A stretch of 64,000 nucleotides of DNA. Origin: Bryum argenteum. Lineage: Eukaryota > Streptophyta > Bryopsida > Bryales > Bryaceae. The first letter of the stretch is position 1. Each line of letters begins with the position of its first letter. Below, piece after piece: positions 1 through 13,455 of this stretch. The stretch covers positions 13,785,013 to 13,849,012 of the forward strand of contig CM073324.1 of NCBI GenBank assembly GCA_037043015.1, read 5' to 3'. The notes under the pieces are model-generated. The model was given only the letters and a program-made list of their open reading frames with translations. It made no database searches and was not told the DNA's origin. The translations under genes and the position numbers were made by a program.

Positions 1-260
1 CGGTTCCAACTCTTCGTGCATTACTTCCAGCAGTTAGATTGGTTTACATGTTGCTGGGCATAGTGGCACACTTCTGAAAAAATCTCGGGCTTGGACCTTC
101 ATGTGCAGAGGGTATGTAGTCTGTGTTTTCAATTGCACACTGATCATATCTGGTTCTGCATTAGCAATGCAGCAGACAGTTTGTAAATATCATCAATCAT
201 AGCAATGGAAGTTACCCTTCAGCTTATCTGTTTTCATTTTCATAAACATGTGAGTGATGT
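1..260 (+). pseudogene. 3' untranslated end of a further type-B unit (B0), cut by the window edge
   Basis: This stretch matches the sequence that follows the stop codons of B1 and B2. It shares the ACTTCCAGCA(G/A)TTAGAT block, the run ending GGGTATGTAGTCTGTG, and the block with TGTAAAT...ATC...GAA(A/G)TTACCCTTCA. No coding part is inside the window. It shows that the A/B array continues to the left. Confidence 0.6.
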
Positions 261-1055
261 GTGTTGAATGTTTACTATGTTTACTTCAGAGCGACTGCAT
301 CATCGGCCATTTCTCGATGTGATGATCTTCAAACCAACTCCATGAATGAGTTCAGATGCTCTCGATCGATCTCCACCATGCTGGTTGGGATACAAGATCA
401 ATTGGATAGCAAGTGCATTCTTTCGTGGGCTCGAGTCTTGTATATTTTGCCGTCTGTATCGTTTATAATGTCATATTTTCATCAAGTTACTGAATCGAAG
501 GTAAGAATGCATTCTTTGCCAACGGATTAGAATAATCCAAATGCATCCTCTCATAACGAAGAATAGAATTGAAAGCCTTGCCAAGAGGGAAGTGGCCTTT
601 ACTTCGGTATCTTTATGGGTTGTCATAGTGGTGAAGTAAAAGGTAAAACTGTTGGCACTCTATCGATGTTGCCTTGCGCCTCGGTTTACTTTTTATATAT
701 TTTTACTCTTCCACTTTAGCTCAATCAGCTATCCGCCTTTCTTACAAGAGCACATTATCCTTCTTAATTACAAGAAGGTTTTACATGAGGAAAGAAAAAG
801 GTAATGAGCACAAAGGGAACAATATATTCTTGTACGGATTCTCTTTAGTGTAGTTCTTTCCATCCTCGGGGGAAGTTTAGGGCTTCGACCACGTCTCGGT
901 AGTTGTTTGGGGTGCAAGCTTATTAATAAATACTTAGCATTGATAGGCTTTTCTTCTTCACATGCATTTCACTGCAGTTAGACCGTGGCCTATCTGACCT
1001 GCCTGCTGCAAGACCTACCAGGACACAGGCCACCAGAACCGTCTTTTCCGTCAAC
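261..1055 (+). other. Spacer and leader between B0 and A1
   Basis: The same B-to-A spacer recurs at about 6,100-6,810 and 9,930-10,560. Shared blocks include ATGATGTTTAAACC-like text followed by GATGCTCTCGATCGATC and a later GTGCAAGC(T/C)TGGTAT-like leader. In the other two units a conserved AAATGCTGGTAAG looks like a splice donor, so this may hold untranslated 5' exons of type-A genes. I see no convincing coding frame. Confidence 0.45.
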
Positions 1056-2103
1056 ATGGTCAGCAGGAAGTATAGCCCTAGTAAGTATACTTTTCATTCT
1101 CTTCTGTGCTTGCACCGCTGTTCATGATAGAAAATCTACATTTTATTGCACCTTGTGCGTGATGCTCTATAAAACTCTGCCGTTTGAGTTTGTGATTCCC
1201 ACATTCCCAAGCTTCCGTTCTTCCAGCTGTTTGTTGCAATTGCTCGTTCATACTACCTAATTACAAGCTCGAACATTGAATCGGATGAATTGTGAAAGGT
1301 CCATTTCAGCTATCGTACTCCACAGTTATTGTGGTTACAGGATCGATACTCTACCTACAGTCTCATCTTTTCAAGAGCATGCACTCATAATCGGTTTCGT
1401 GTCATGAATTCAGTTGAGTAGTATATTTTTGTGCTGACTCTGAAGTTCTTGCGTTTTTGGCCCATTCGCTTTTCAATCTCCATACAATCGATCCTTGTCA
1501 TCTGATGCAGTTTCTTTTTTGTTTGTGGTCTTGTTTGCAGAAACTTCTGTCTCAGCAGCAACAGGAGATGAGCGATCCAAGGATCAGTATATCTCCATGA
1601 AAGAGTTGATGGAGCAAATAAGAACCAACAAAGAGCACCTCAAACGGGTCAAATCGTCGTCTTCCATCACATCCAGCGAGTCCGCGACTGAAGATGAGGC
1701 AGAGGGCATGAACCTGCCTGCAGTAGTTAAAGAGTACGACGTGAACCGGGATACTTTCATGCTTTTGTGTTTGCCGATTCCAGTGGTGACACTGGCAGCC
1801 ATTCGCAGGAGATGTCGGACTTGGTTGTACAACCTCTTGTGGACAAGACCACCGCTGCCCTGCGTCACCACAACTTGTGGACCTGAGTTTCATGAGCAGA
1901 CGTGTCCGTTTCATCCTCTGAGCACCAGCGGTAGCAAGCCATACCTCGAAGCCAAGCCAATCTTTCTTGGGTTCGCTTCCACTGACTCTGAGTTTTCACC
2001 TCGTCGAAACGAATCCCTTCCATCCGCATCTTCCTCTTCCTCTATATGTAGTTCTCCCGTATCTTCCTCTTCAGCCTCTAAATATAATCCTAGATATATC
2101 TAG
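1056..2103 (+). CDS. Type-A family protein A1 (unrecognised, 195 aa, two exons)
   Basis: I do not recognise this family. The model is exon 1 at 1056-1080 (ATG plus eight codons and one base, donor GTAAGT) and exon 2 at 1541-2103 (acceptor TTGTTTGCAG, stop TAG). The phases join to give 195 residues. It has an N-terminal ISMKELMEQI helix-like segment, an acidic serine-rich linker, a hydrophobic TFMLLCLPIPVV stretch and a basic RRRCRTW segment. C121-x4-H126-x3-C130-x2-H133, with C116 just before, could bind a metal. The tail is serine-rich. Type-B proteins share ordered blocks: (I/V)S-x-x-EL-x-x-QI, YD-x3-DT-x-MLLCLP, TCGP-x-FH and CP-x-HPL. No signal peptide or known catalytic motif is visible. 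It is the only type-A copy with an intact frame and both splice sites. Confidence 0.6.
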
Positions 2104-4300
2104 CTCTCTGGGACCACGATTCAAGTAGGAAGTTAGTCAAGTTACGAACTGATCAGGTGCTCAAATGAGCTTTCTGTAGCTTATTCTCTGCTGCTACCAG
2201 GTATACTCTTCCATGCTTGGTAAATTATTGTGCACATATTACCTTAATATTACATGTTGATACATCGCTTCATACTGTAACATATGACTTTCGGTATGTT
2301 AATATATAGCTTGGCAGCAAGCTAAGATCTCCCAATTGACTTTCTTCACCCTTTTCTTTAGCCAACTAGGACAATTTTAAAGGAATGTTGGATTGATCCC
2401 ATAATTGTTATAACCGAGGAATGTGAAATGATAACTCAAGACATGATAATATATGAAGGACATAATTCAATGAGTCACCGGGCTAAGTTCTTCCGTAAGT
2501 CACATAGAAGTAGATCCTTCCTCAATTTCAAAGAACTACAAATTTTCACTCCAATTTTTGTCAGGATTCACATATAGTTTAGATTTATATAGAATTGTTG
2601 TGTTTTTATAGGGCTTGAGACACAAATATGGTAAGGTTTTATTTTAGGCACTTTTAAGGCAAAGCCATATACCATTGGTCCATTGTTGTTTTACACGACA
2701 CACTTTCCGTAATGTTTGTCTAAGTTCGGCATGTGCGTTTGATGTGTGAGTCTAATGAAAATGCTTAACCATACTAGAAAATACATGGTAATAACAGAAA
2801 CATTTGCCTCTTTTATGTCAACAACCCCTCACATGTCTAATTTGGACAAAATTTGTGTAAGTTATGGCCATTTGAAAATACTAACGATTTGTGGTTTTGT
2901 CTAGTTAAATGTGTGGGTATAATTTAGCTGGGCTCAAGCTAAAGTATCATGAGATTGAGAGGTTGGAAATATCCCAAAATATCAAATATGGAGTTTTTTG
3001 TCGCATAAGACAACCCTGCCACGAACTAATTTGATTGGTACATTGTTATAAATTGAGTGTGAACTTGAAAGTCCCACTAATTATAAGTTTAATAAATGAT
3101 TCAAGGGTTACTCATGAATCATGATAACCTCATGAATGTACTCTCCATGATTCTAACTTTTGTTTATGAAAGCAACAATTTTTATTGCTCGAACATTCTG
3201 CGAGAGTCGAGAAGTGAGAACAAAGGGGCAAGGGCATGATATGGGTACCACTAAGACGCGTCTCATTATGTGTAACCTATGTGTAACTCATTCTATATGT
3301 GCGAGAAATTTCTTTTATAACTACATGTATACAACTATAGCCATGTCAATTTGTCACCTATAATACCATCTGGTAATCACACTATTTTAGAGGGGTACCC
3401 ATATGAGACCCTTATCCAAAGGTCTTCTAAATACCATGTACCTCCTAAAAGTAGCCTTTTATATTGAACAAGCTAAGTTGGTAAATCTCTCACCTATGGG
3501 TTGTACTAATAAGGTCAAATGCACAGAATTCCAACAAAAAGTTCTACATTATATCATGTGAAATATATTGCACTTCGATCTATAAAAATAGTAAGAAAAG
3601 AATGAGTGATTGAAATTACAGTAGTGATGCAATGTTAACATGTTAAGGTGCTCTTTCTAACCATATAATTTATTTTGTACTTTGTAACTTAATTTTTACT
3701 GAGTTTGTCAGTATGGGTACAGTGAGACGTTTTTGAGTGTAAGTAACATACATTCTTAGAAAAAAAAAGAAGTGATATTACCATGTGTTCTTAATGATTT
3801 AAAAGAAATGTGGTCGAGTAATTTGCATACTTTATCACTGCTTATACTTATAGCTACAAAAAAATGAGTAATTTAGGTTGTGATGCTCTTCAAGAATAGT
3901 CATTGAAGAAGCAAATTTAGAGAAATTGGAGGGAAAATTAATGTACATTTTGATCCACCCTAGTGCGCTTTCAGCCTAAGGCACTTTTTTTATAAAATTT
4001 GTTTCTAATGCTTTTTTTATAACTTTTTATTTTTTTATCTTAGCACAAGAATCTTGTACTCGTAAGGTCGTGGTACGGGAGGTCTTTTTGGAATCCATAA
4101 GAATTCATGCTCTCCAAAAATGGTGTAGATTGCAAAAACTGATCTAAAGTTTTCTAAGAAAGTGAGAAATGAAAAACAAATATTTCAAAAACTTCACATG
4201 AAAAGATAAAGAAATTAGAAATGAGTTAAATCTAATATAAGTGATAACAAATGACTTAGAGATCTACCGGCAGTCAAGATTCTACCATGAAAAATAGACC
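2104..4300. other. AT-rich repeat-derived insertion between A1 and B1
   Basis: There is no credible gene. A2 and B2 lie only about 670 bp apart, so much of this 2.2-kb gap was inserted. Text at about 2,820-2,955 recurs at 24,580-24,700 (both contain GACAAAATTTG and GTAAGTTATGGCC). Text at about 2,560-2,700 resembles 11,480-11,600. The last 350 bp (about 3,955-4,310) recurs before B4 at 13,990-14,345. I could not delimit element ends. Confidence 0.5.
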
Positions 4301-4413
4301 TTACACGAGAAGCTTGGCACGAGTGGTGCTTATTTGATGGGAGAGCTCAGGAGAGCACTCGTCACGTAGTATGACACATTGTTCACTCAAAGTACAGTAA
4401 TTGAGTCCCCTGC

Positions 4414-4459
4414 CACCACGACGGCGGATCTCAGTCAAAACAAAATTCCAATCGTGGTG
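4414..4459 (+). promoter_or_regulatory. Possible leader hairpin upstream of B1
   Basis: CACCACGAC at 4414-4422 can pair with (A)TCGTGGTG at 4451-4459. The same arms occur at the same place ahead of B2. This is a sequence observation only; transcription of the leader is inferred. Confidence 0.3.
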
Positions 4460-4573
4460 CCGAGAAGAAATGGCTCCATAATGGTGGAGCTGTTCGTTAT
4501 ATGCAGCACCACTTCGGGCTCTACTCCGAGCTCGCCATTGCCTCCACTTAGCCTCCCTTTCTCTGCCACCACC

Positions 4574-5659
4574 ATGCGCTTCGGGAGTAGGTCCTTTGGT
4601 AAGCATTTCATCCCTGACTCTCATCGATCACTCTTGCTAGAGAAGGTCTCCGATACACGTGATCGAAATGAACTAGACCTGATTCTGTTCTTTTGCTAAT
4701 ACTCATTACCTTGTTCGTTGATTTTATTTTTCTGCTCATACTCGTGTCAGATTACCTTGTTAGTGTTCTAGATTTGTGGCTTACATGTTGAATTGTGGTT
4801 GCGGCTTCTGTGCGCACATCCCGAGCCTTTCCTTTCCCTAAATAGTTTCGTTTTGTTCTTTCAGTAGGGTCTGTGAGTATGGACCTTTGTAGCATTTTCA
4901 TTTCACTCACTGTCCGCTCAAGTAACTTTTCGTTAGTTTGTTCTGTCAGCTTTAGTGTCTCGAATTGCTGCGAATACTCGCAAATGAATTCTTTCCCCAA
5001 TGGCCATGTTGATAAGTGCAGACATTGGGGAGGGTTTCGACTGACACTGAAACTAAGTTTGCTTGGCTTGTCATCGTTTGTGGTGCAAAGGTGGCCTGTG
5101 CAAAGGCCAAAAGTCTCGCCCGCCATCGAGTTTTGTGTCTCTGAGCGAGTTAAAGGATCAGATCGAATGCAACTTGCAGCATTACGATCGGATCCAGTAT
5201 GGAGGACCAAGTGCTCCTCAGTCGCCGCATGTGAAGAGGCTCACATCATCACCCGGCCGTGGTTCAATACTGCTTCTCGATGGTCCACGTTTCAGCCCGC
5301 ACAGGTACGATCCAGCATACGAAGTCGACCCCGACACAATGCTGTTGCTGTGCTTACCATGGCAGGTGACCAAACCGAGCGTGATTTGGCGAAGAATGAC
5401 AACCTGGTTCCGGGGCCTTTTTTTCTGGCAGCAGCCGGAGGGAACTCCATGGGACTGCATGGCTACTTGCGGGCCAATCTTCCATGACCTGGCTTGCCCT
5501 AGTCATCCTCTGTACAAGAGCGACAGTGAAGTGGTGTACAGAAAGCGGTCTCTTAAGAACTCCTCTTCTATGGAGCCCTCTCCATTGCTGAAGGGGAAGG
5601 AGCCAGTTGAGCGATGTAAATCTTTGCCCCCCCAGTTTGATGAAGGAGCGAGTTACTGA
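4574..5659 (+). CDS. Type-B family protein B1 (unrecognised, 197 aa, two exons)
   Basis: Exon 1 is 4574-4598 (ATG, eight codons plus one base, donor GTAAGC). Exon 2 is 5091-5659 (acceptor GTGCAAAG, stop TGA). The joined frame reads MRFGSRSF-G-GLCKGQKSRP and runs 197 residues. It has the VSLSELKDQIECN block, a basic serine/glycine region, YEVDPDTMLLLCLPWQV, a Trp-rich WRRMTTWFRGLFFWQQP segment, C131, then C135-x4-H140-x3-C144-x2-H147, and a basic Ser/Lys tail. The 25-nt first exon and intron phase match type A, so the types are paralogues. A second frame is also open across 4873-5487 but is not conserved in B2. Function is unknown; a small Cys/His metal-binding protein is possible. Confidence 0.62.
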
Positions 5660-6816
5660 ATCGAAGTCGCTCCAAATTAACTACCTCCGTTCCCACTTTG
5701 AGCTCTTCTTCGATTAGTTCGAGCTCTTCCTCGATCAGTTCGAGTGCGGCTTCGATCAGTTCGAGTGCGGCTTCGATCATTATTAGCTTGTCGTCTACCA
5801 CTTCGAGCAATTAGATGGGTGGATATAGTGATGAACGTGGGTGCACAATTGTGATGACTTCTCGAGCTTGGAGCTTCGTGTAAACAGGGTATGTAGTATG
5901 TGGTTTCATTTGCTCAGTATCTGCTTCTTAAAGAGATTCTACTTGTAAATATTATCAGTGAGAGAATTGAAAGTTACCCTTCAGTTTATTTTCTACTGTA
6001 GCAGCTGGTATCACAAGCTTATTCGTTGTACAGGCTAATTTTTTGTCCTTTTCATGAATATATTTTCATGAACATGTGATGTGTGTCGACTGTGTACAAT
6101 GATGTTTAAACCGATTCCATGAATAAGAAGAGATGCCCTCGATGGATCCATGTTGGTTCGGATCCCAAACGACAAAAAGATTGAAACTCCCCATGTTTGG
6201 TTGGAAGACAGTCCAGATTGCTCGTGGTGTAAATGCTGGTAAGGAAGTGCATTATTTTGTGGTTTTGGATTCTGTATGTTTTATCCATTATATTATTTGT
6301 TACATAAGTATTGTAATGTTTATCAAAGAGGAGGAAGGAGTACGTTTTGAGCCACGAGGTTAGGTTAAATCACATGTACCCTCTCATAGCCATCAGGAGA
6401 AATTGAGGACAATATTCTCTACATTGTGATCTCTTGGCAACTGGGTATGAAGGGCTGAATTTGGCACTTCTTGAACATTGGCACTTTAGTTAGTCTTTTT
6501 TCATTTTCTTGATTTTGCTATCAATGTTGAATTGATTAGTACATTATCCTTTTCATATATAAGAATGTTATATGTACATAGGAAAAGGTGAGATTGAAGA
6601 TTAAAGAGAAGGGAGTATAATTCCTCTTTGTACGCATTCTACTTAGAAGGAGTTAACATGCGAAACATGTCTTGATAGCTTTTTGGGTGCAAGCCTGGTA
6701 TCACCACTCTAAAGCAAAGGTTGTTATTCTTCATATGAAATTCATTGCAATCGTGTTGCTATCAGCTTTAGGAGGACTAGCAAGACAAAACACGAGCTAT
6801 GGACCCCTTCATGAAC
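5660..6816 (+). other. B1 3' region and B-to-A2 spacer
   Basis: Just after the stop is a short tandem GAGCTCTTCCTCGATCAGTTC-like repeat (about 5,700-5,780), then the conserved array 3' region and B-to-A spacer seen at 1-1055 and 9,590-10,560. I see no independent gene. Confidence 0.45.
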
Positions 6817-7800
6817 ATGGTCAGGAGGAGGAGTCGCTCTTGAAAGTAAAATTTTCCTTCTCTCCTCTACTTACAATGCTGATTGTAATACAAGTTCTAG
6901 GGAGTTCCCTCACATTAGTTATGCTTAATGCTTTGAACATTATACCACATCTTTTGCCTTCTGTTTGCTTGCTTTTCCTTGTTCTTGTTATAAAATTCCG
7001 CATTCCCGAGCCCTCATCGTTGCTACAGTCTGTTGCTCGCTCATACCCTTCATTACCAGCTTGAACCATAAATTGGATGCAACCGTGTAGGTTTTTTCTT
7101 TTTAAGCTAATGTACTCTGGGGTAATTGTGGTTACAGACTTACAGGATGAATACTGGGCTTTTCGAGAGCATGATCGGTTCTGTGATCTCATGAAATCAG
7201 TTAAAGAGGACACCGTTGTGTTGCTTGCGCTTCTTGCCCATCAGCATTTCATTCTTCTGAAGTCGATTCTTGTCACCTTACGCGTTCTCTATTCGGTTTG
7301 TGGTCTTCGTATAGAAACTTCTATAGCAGCGACAGGATATGAGCGATCCGAAGAACAATACACCTCTATGAATCAGTTGATGGAGCAAATAAGAAGTTAA
7401 GAACCAACAAAGAGCACCTCGAAGGCTCAAACGGGTCAAATCGCCATCTTCAGTCACATCCAGCAAGTCGGCAATTGAAGTTGAGGTAGAGGACATGAAC
7501 GTGCCTGCAGTCAGTAGCGAGTACAACGTGAACCGTGATACTTTGATGCTTTTGTGTTTGCGGATACCAGTGGCAACACTGGCAGCATTCGCAGAAGATT
7601 TCGGACGAAGATTCCGCAACATCTCGTAGACAAGACCACCACTGCCTTGCGTCACCACAGCTTGTGCACCTGTGTTTCATGAGCAGACGGTTGTGTTGGT
7701 TTCATCCTGTGAGTCGTAGCGGCAACCAGCCCTACCTAGAGGCCAAGCCACTCTTTCTTGGGTTCGACTCGGGGACCCCAAATTTCCACTTCTTCTAGAT
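6817..7800 (+). pseudogene. Type-A pseudogene A2
   Basis: Exon 1 starts at 6817 (MVRRRSRS) but meets TGA at 6841, and the GTAAGT donor seen in A1 and A3 is lost. Exon 2 resumes at 7315 after an ATAG acceptor with a good match to A1 (ETSIAATGYERSEEQ). It stops at TAA 7398-7400, where a short insertion shifts the frame. Further out-of-frame matches include VNRDTLMLLCL near 7,520-7,560 and a decayed CG-rich 3' part. At least three separate defects make it a pseudogene. Confidence 0.7.
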
Positions 7801-8308
7801 CATGAGTCCCTTTCATCCGCACCCGCATCTTCCTCTTCCTCTAGTTCTTTGTCGGCGTAATCTCCATCTTCATCGTGAAACTCGATTCACCTCGATATCG
7901 AAGGCGGCGATTCAGAGAGGTGCACAAATGAGCTTTCTGTAGCTTATTCTCTCCTGCTACGAGGTATACTCTTTCGTGCTTAGTAGAGTATTGTACACAA
8001 CAGATGACCTCACGAATGACCTAACATTGCTTCATAATGTTATGAATGACTTTGAGTGTACTATAATACTTGCAGCAAGCTACAATCATCCCGAAGAGCT
8101 TCCTTACCAAAAAGTTATCTGTAAAGTCATGCTAACTAAATCTCATAATTATCGTAAGTAAACCGAACTAGGAATCTCAAATGATAGGTTACAGACTACT
8201 GACAGATTGAAAAAAAAAAACTCGGCACGATGGTGGTTGTCAGTTGAAAGGAGACCTGAAGGCGAACACTCATCTAAAACCACGACACATCTATTCAAGC
8301 TACAGTGG

Positions 8309-8342
8309 CACCACGACCGCAAGAAAGATTCGAGTCGTGGTG
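8309..8342 (+). promoter_or_regulatory. Possible leader hairpin upstream of B2
   Basis: CACCACGAC at 8309-8317 is perfectly complementary to GTCGTGGTG at 8334-8342, leaving a 16-nt loop. B1 has the equivalent hairpin. B4 keeps the left arm and part of the right; B3 has lost the right arm. Confidence 0.35.
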
Positions 8343-8470
8343 ACTAGAAACCATGCTTACTGCATCTTGTTTGCAGCAGGAATTGGAGCTCTACCTCTGC
8401 TATGCTCTCCACAGCCTCTCCACAGCCTGCAGCACTCGCCATTGCATACTTGCCTTTCTCTGCCATCAGC

Positions 8471-9586
8471 ATGGACCTCGGTAGCAGGTCCCTCAGTAAG
8501 CATTTCACCTTTCTCATCTATCATCTGTTGCTCTTCATAAGATCCCGATAGAGGTGATAAATCTGAGCTCTCCCGTTCCAATGTTTTTCGTGATACTGGT
8601 GTTTCTTTGTCCAGTTACCTTGTTCAAGTTCTATCATCGTGACTTACATGTTGAATTGTGTTTGCAGTTTCTATGCGCATATCCCGAGCTTTTCCTTTCA
8701 GCTCAGTAAATTTGTTTCGTTCTTTCTCGTTTCGGCAGTAGGGTTTGGAAATTGTCGGTCCTCAGCTCTAACATTTCTTACCTTATTTTTCTTTAACCTC
8801 AATGTGAGCATAACTGACTCCGATGGTTTGCTGTAACAGCTTTAGCGATTCTAATCGATGCGTATTCAGGCCAATGAACTCCTTGCCCAATGGCCATGAC
8901 GATGCGCGCAGCATTTGGGAGGGTTTCGATTAATACTGACACTAAGGTTGCCTTGTCTTTGTTTGTGGTGCGAAGGTGGCCTGTGCAGAGGCAAGAAGTC
9001 TCGCCCATCATCGAATCTTGTGTCTCTGAGCGAGTTGAAGGATCAGATCGAATGCAACTTGCAGCATTACGATCGGATCCAATTGGCTTCCCCCGATAAT
9101 GGAGGTCCAGGTGCTCCTCAGTCGCAGCAGATGAAAAGGCTCAAATCCTCACCCGGCCGTGGTCTAATACCTCTTCCCGATGGTCCACGTCTCAGCCGGC
9201 ACGGGTACGATCCAGCATACGAAGTCGACCCGGACACAATGCTGTTGTTGTGCCTACCATGGCAGGTGACCAAGCCGAGCGTGATTTGGCGAAGAATCAA
9301 GACCTGGTTCAGAGGCCTTCTTTTCTGGCAGCAGCCGGAGAGGACTCCTTGGGAATGCCTGGCCACTTGCGGGCCATACTTCCATGACCATGCTTGTCCA
9401 AGTCATCCTCTGTACAGAAGCGACAGTGGAGTGGTGTACAAAAAACGATCTTTCAAGAAGTCCTGTCCAAAGGAGCGCTTTCCATCGCTCCTGAAGGGGA
9501 AGGAGCCAGTTGAGCGATCCAAATCATTGCCATCTAGTTCGAGGCAGAGCCAGTTACTGGATCGAAATCGCTCCCAACTACCTTGA
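8471..9586 (+). CDS. Type-B family protein B2 (unrecognised, 211 aa, two exons)
   Basis: Exon 1 is 8471-8495 (MDLGSRSL plus one base, donor GTAAGC). Exon 2 is 8976-9586 (acceptor GTGCGAAG, stop TGA). The joined frame is 211 residues. It is closely similar to B1 throughout: VSLSELKDQIECN, HYDRIQ, SSPGRG, YDPAYEVDPDTMLLLCLPW, WRRIKTWFRGLLFWQQPE, C136, then C140-x4-H145-x3-C149-x2-H152, then a basic LLKGKEPVERSKSLP tail. Substitutions between B1 and B2 are scattered and largely conservative, which suggests coding constraint. B2 extends about 14 residues further in two places. Cellular role unknown. Confidence 0.65.
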
Positions 9587-10563
9587 ACCCCAGCTCCTAG
9601 TCGATCAGTTCGAGCTCTTCCTCGAGCACTTTAAGCTCGTCGTCCACCACTTCCAGCAATTAGATGATTGGGTTGATTTGTCGATGGACGTGGGTGCACG
9701 ATTCTGATGATTTTTTGAGCTTGGAGATTCCTGTACACAGGGTATGTAGTCTGTGTTTTCATTTGCTCAGTATCTGCTTCTTACAGCAGATTCTATTTGT
9801 AATTGTTATAGAGCAATGAAATTTACCTTTCAATCTCTAATTTCTGCAGCTGGTTGTACAGTCACGCTTCTTCGTTGTACAAGCTCGATATTTGTCATTT
9901 CATTAATATGTGATGTGTGTAGAATATGTACAATGATGTTTAAACCAATACCATGAATGAGATAGATGCTCTCGATCGATCTTCACCATGCTGGTTCGGA
10001 TCCCAATCGACAAGAAGATCAGAATTCAACATGGTTGGGATACAAGATCGATGCCGGTGTAAATGCTGGTAAGTAATTCCATCATTTTTTGATTGTGCGT
10101 TTTGTGTAATATTTTATTCATAACTTCATTTATAGTATAAGTGTTGTGATATGCACCTTCTCATGGAGTCATAGCAATGACTAATAATCGAAGGCGCCTA
10201 CGAGTTGTGCAAGGTGAAGATGTCACTTATTGTTTCTTGGTCTTCTTAGGGCTCTGTTTTTTCCAATTACTTTTTTTCTTTCATTTACAATTTAACCACA
10301 ATAATTTTTTCATACATAAGAATGACATTGCACATAGAAAAATCTACTCAAAGGGAAGATAGAGAACAGACTTGTATAGATTGCACTCAATGTAGTTGTT
10401 TATTTTACTGGGGAGGAGTTTAAGAGCATGAAGTATGTTTCCATAGCTTTTTAGGTGCAAGCTTGGTATTATTATAAACTTAAGCAAAAGCTCTTCTTCT
10501 TCACAATCATGCATTTTGCTACAGTTCTGTTGCTATCAAACATGTATCGACCTCTTCCTGAAC
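9587..10563 (+). other. B2 3' region and B-to-A3 spacer
   Basis: This is a conserved array spacer equivalent to 1-1055 and 5,660-6,816. It includes GATGCTCTCGATCGATC near 9,965 and AAATGCTGGTAAGTAA near 10,060, a possible splice donor of an untranslated exon. No coding frame is conserved across the three spacers. Confidence 0.45.
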
Positions 10564-12210
<1,647 letters not shown>

Positions 12211-12427
12211 CAGAAAAAACTCGGCACGATGGTGTCAGTTGAAGAGAGAGTTGAGGCGAGCACTCATCTGAAACCACGACACATCTATTCAAACTACAGT
12301 GGCACCACGGCTGTAAAAAAGCGTCTTGTTTGCACAGCGTGCCGCACTCACCATTGCTTCCACTCAGCATGCCTTTCTCCGCCATCATCGTGGGCCTCGA
12401 TAGCAGGTCCCTTTCTCCGCCATCACC

Positions 12428-13455
12428 ATGGCCCTCGGTAGGTCCTTCAATAAGCGTTTCACCCCTCTCATCCATCATCACCCCTCTCATCAATCATCTG
12501 TTGCTTTTAATAAGGTCTCCGATAGAAATGATCAATATGAGCTCCCATTCTTCTTCTTTTTTTCATTGATACTGGTGTGTCTTTGTCCAAATGAATTACC
12601 TTATTCGCGTTCTACCATCGTGGCTTACATGTTGAATTGTAGATGCAGCTTCTGTGTGCTCATCCCGAAGCTTTTCTTTTCTCTCAATAATTCTGTATGC
12701 TCATCCCCAACCTTTTCTTTACTCTCAATAATTTTCTTTTGTTCATTTTGGTTAAGGGTTTGTAGATGTCGGTTTGTACCATACTTTATTTTTCACCTCA
12801 ATGTCCACACGACTAACACTTCATTCATTCATTTTTCTGTGCCAGCTTTAGCCTCACTAATTGCTGGCAGATGAACAACTTCTTTTACGAGAGCCTACAC
12901 AATGGCCATGACACAGAGCGCCATGGGGTGGGTTTCGACTTACAATGAAACTGAGGTGGTGAGATCAAATTTTGTTTGTGCGAAGGAGCCCTGCATGTGC
13001 AGACAAGATGAGCCTCAGCCTCCCCTGCATCTAGCTTTGAATCAGTAAGCGAGATACTGGATCAGATTGAATGCAACTTGCAAATTACGATCGGATCCAA
13101 TCGCCATCCCCCGAGTGTGGAGGTCCAAGTCGCCCAGTGTAAAGAGGCTCAAATCATCACCCGCCGTGGTCCATCATTTATTCTCGATAGTCCACGTCAT
13201 AGACCGCATGAGTATGATCCAGCCTACGCAGTCGACCCCGACACAATGTGCCTGCCATGGCAGGTGACCAAGCCGAGCGTGATATGGCGTAGAATCAGAA
13301 TTAGGTTTCGGGGCCTTTATTTCTCGGAGCAGCCGGAGATCACAAGAAGCGCTCTTCATCGCTGAAGGGGAAGGAGGCGGTTGTGCGATCTATATTATTG
13401 CCATCCATTTCGAGGATGGAGTCTGTTACAAGATCGAAGTCACTCCCTGACATCT
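12428..13455 (+). pseudogene. Type-B pseudogene B3
   Basis: Exon 1 remains (12428, MALGRSF) but its donor GTAAGC has become ATAAGC. Exon 2 is recognisable from about 12,990 to 13,455 in mixed frames: ATGCAACTTG, DPDTM, CLPWQVTKPSVIWRRI at about 13,220-13,300. The segment holding the Cys/His motif has been deleted at about 13,335, and there are many stops. It is clearly non-functional. Confidence 0.7.
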
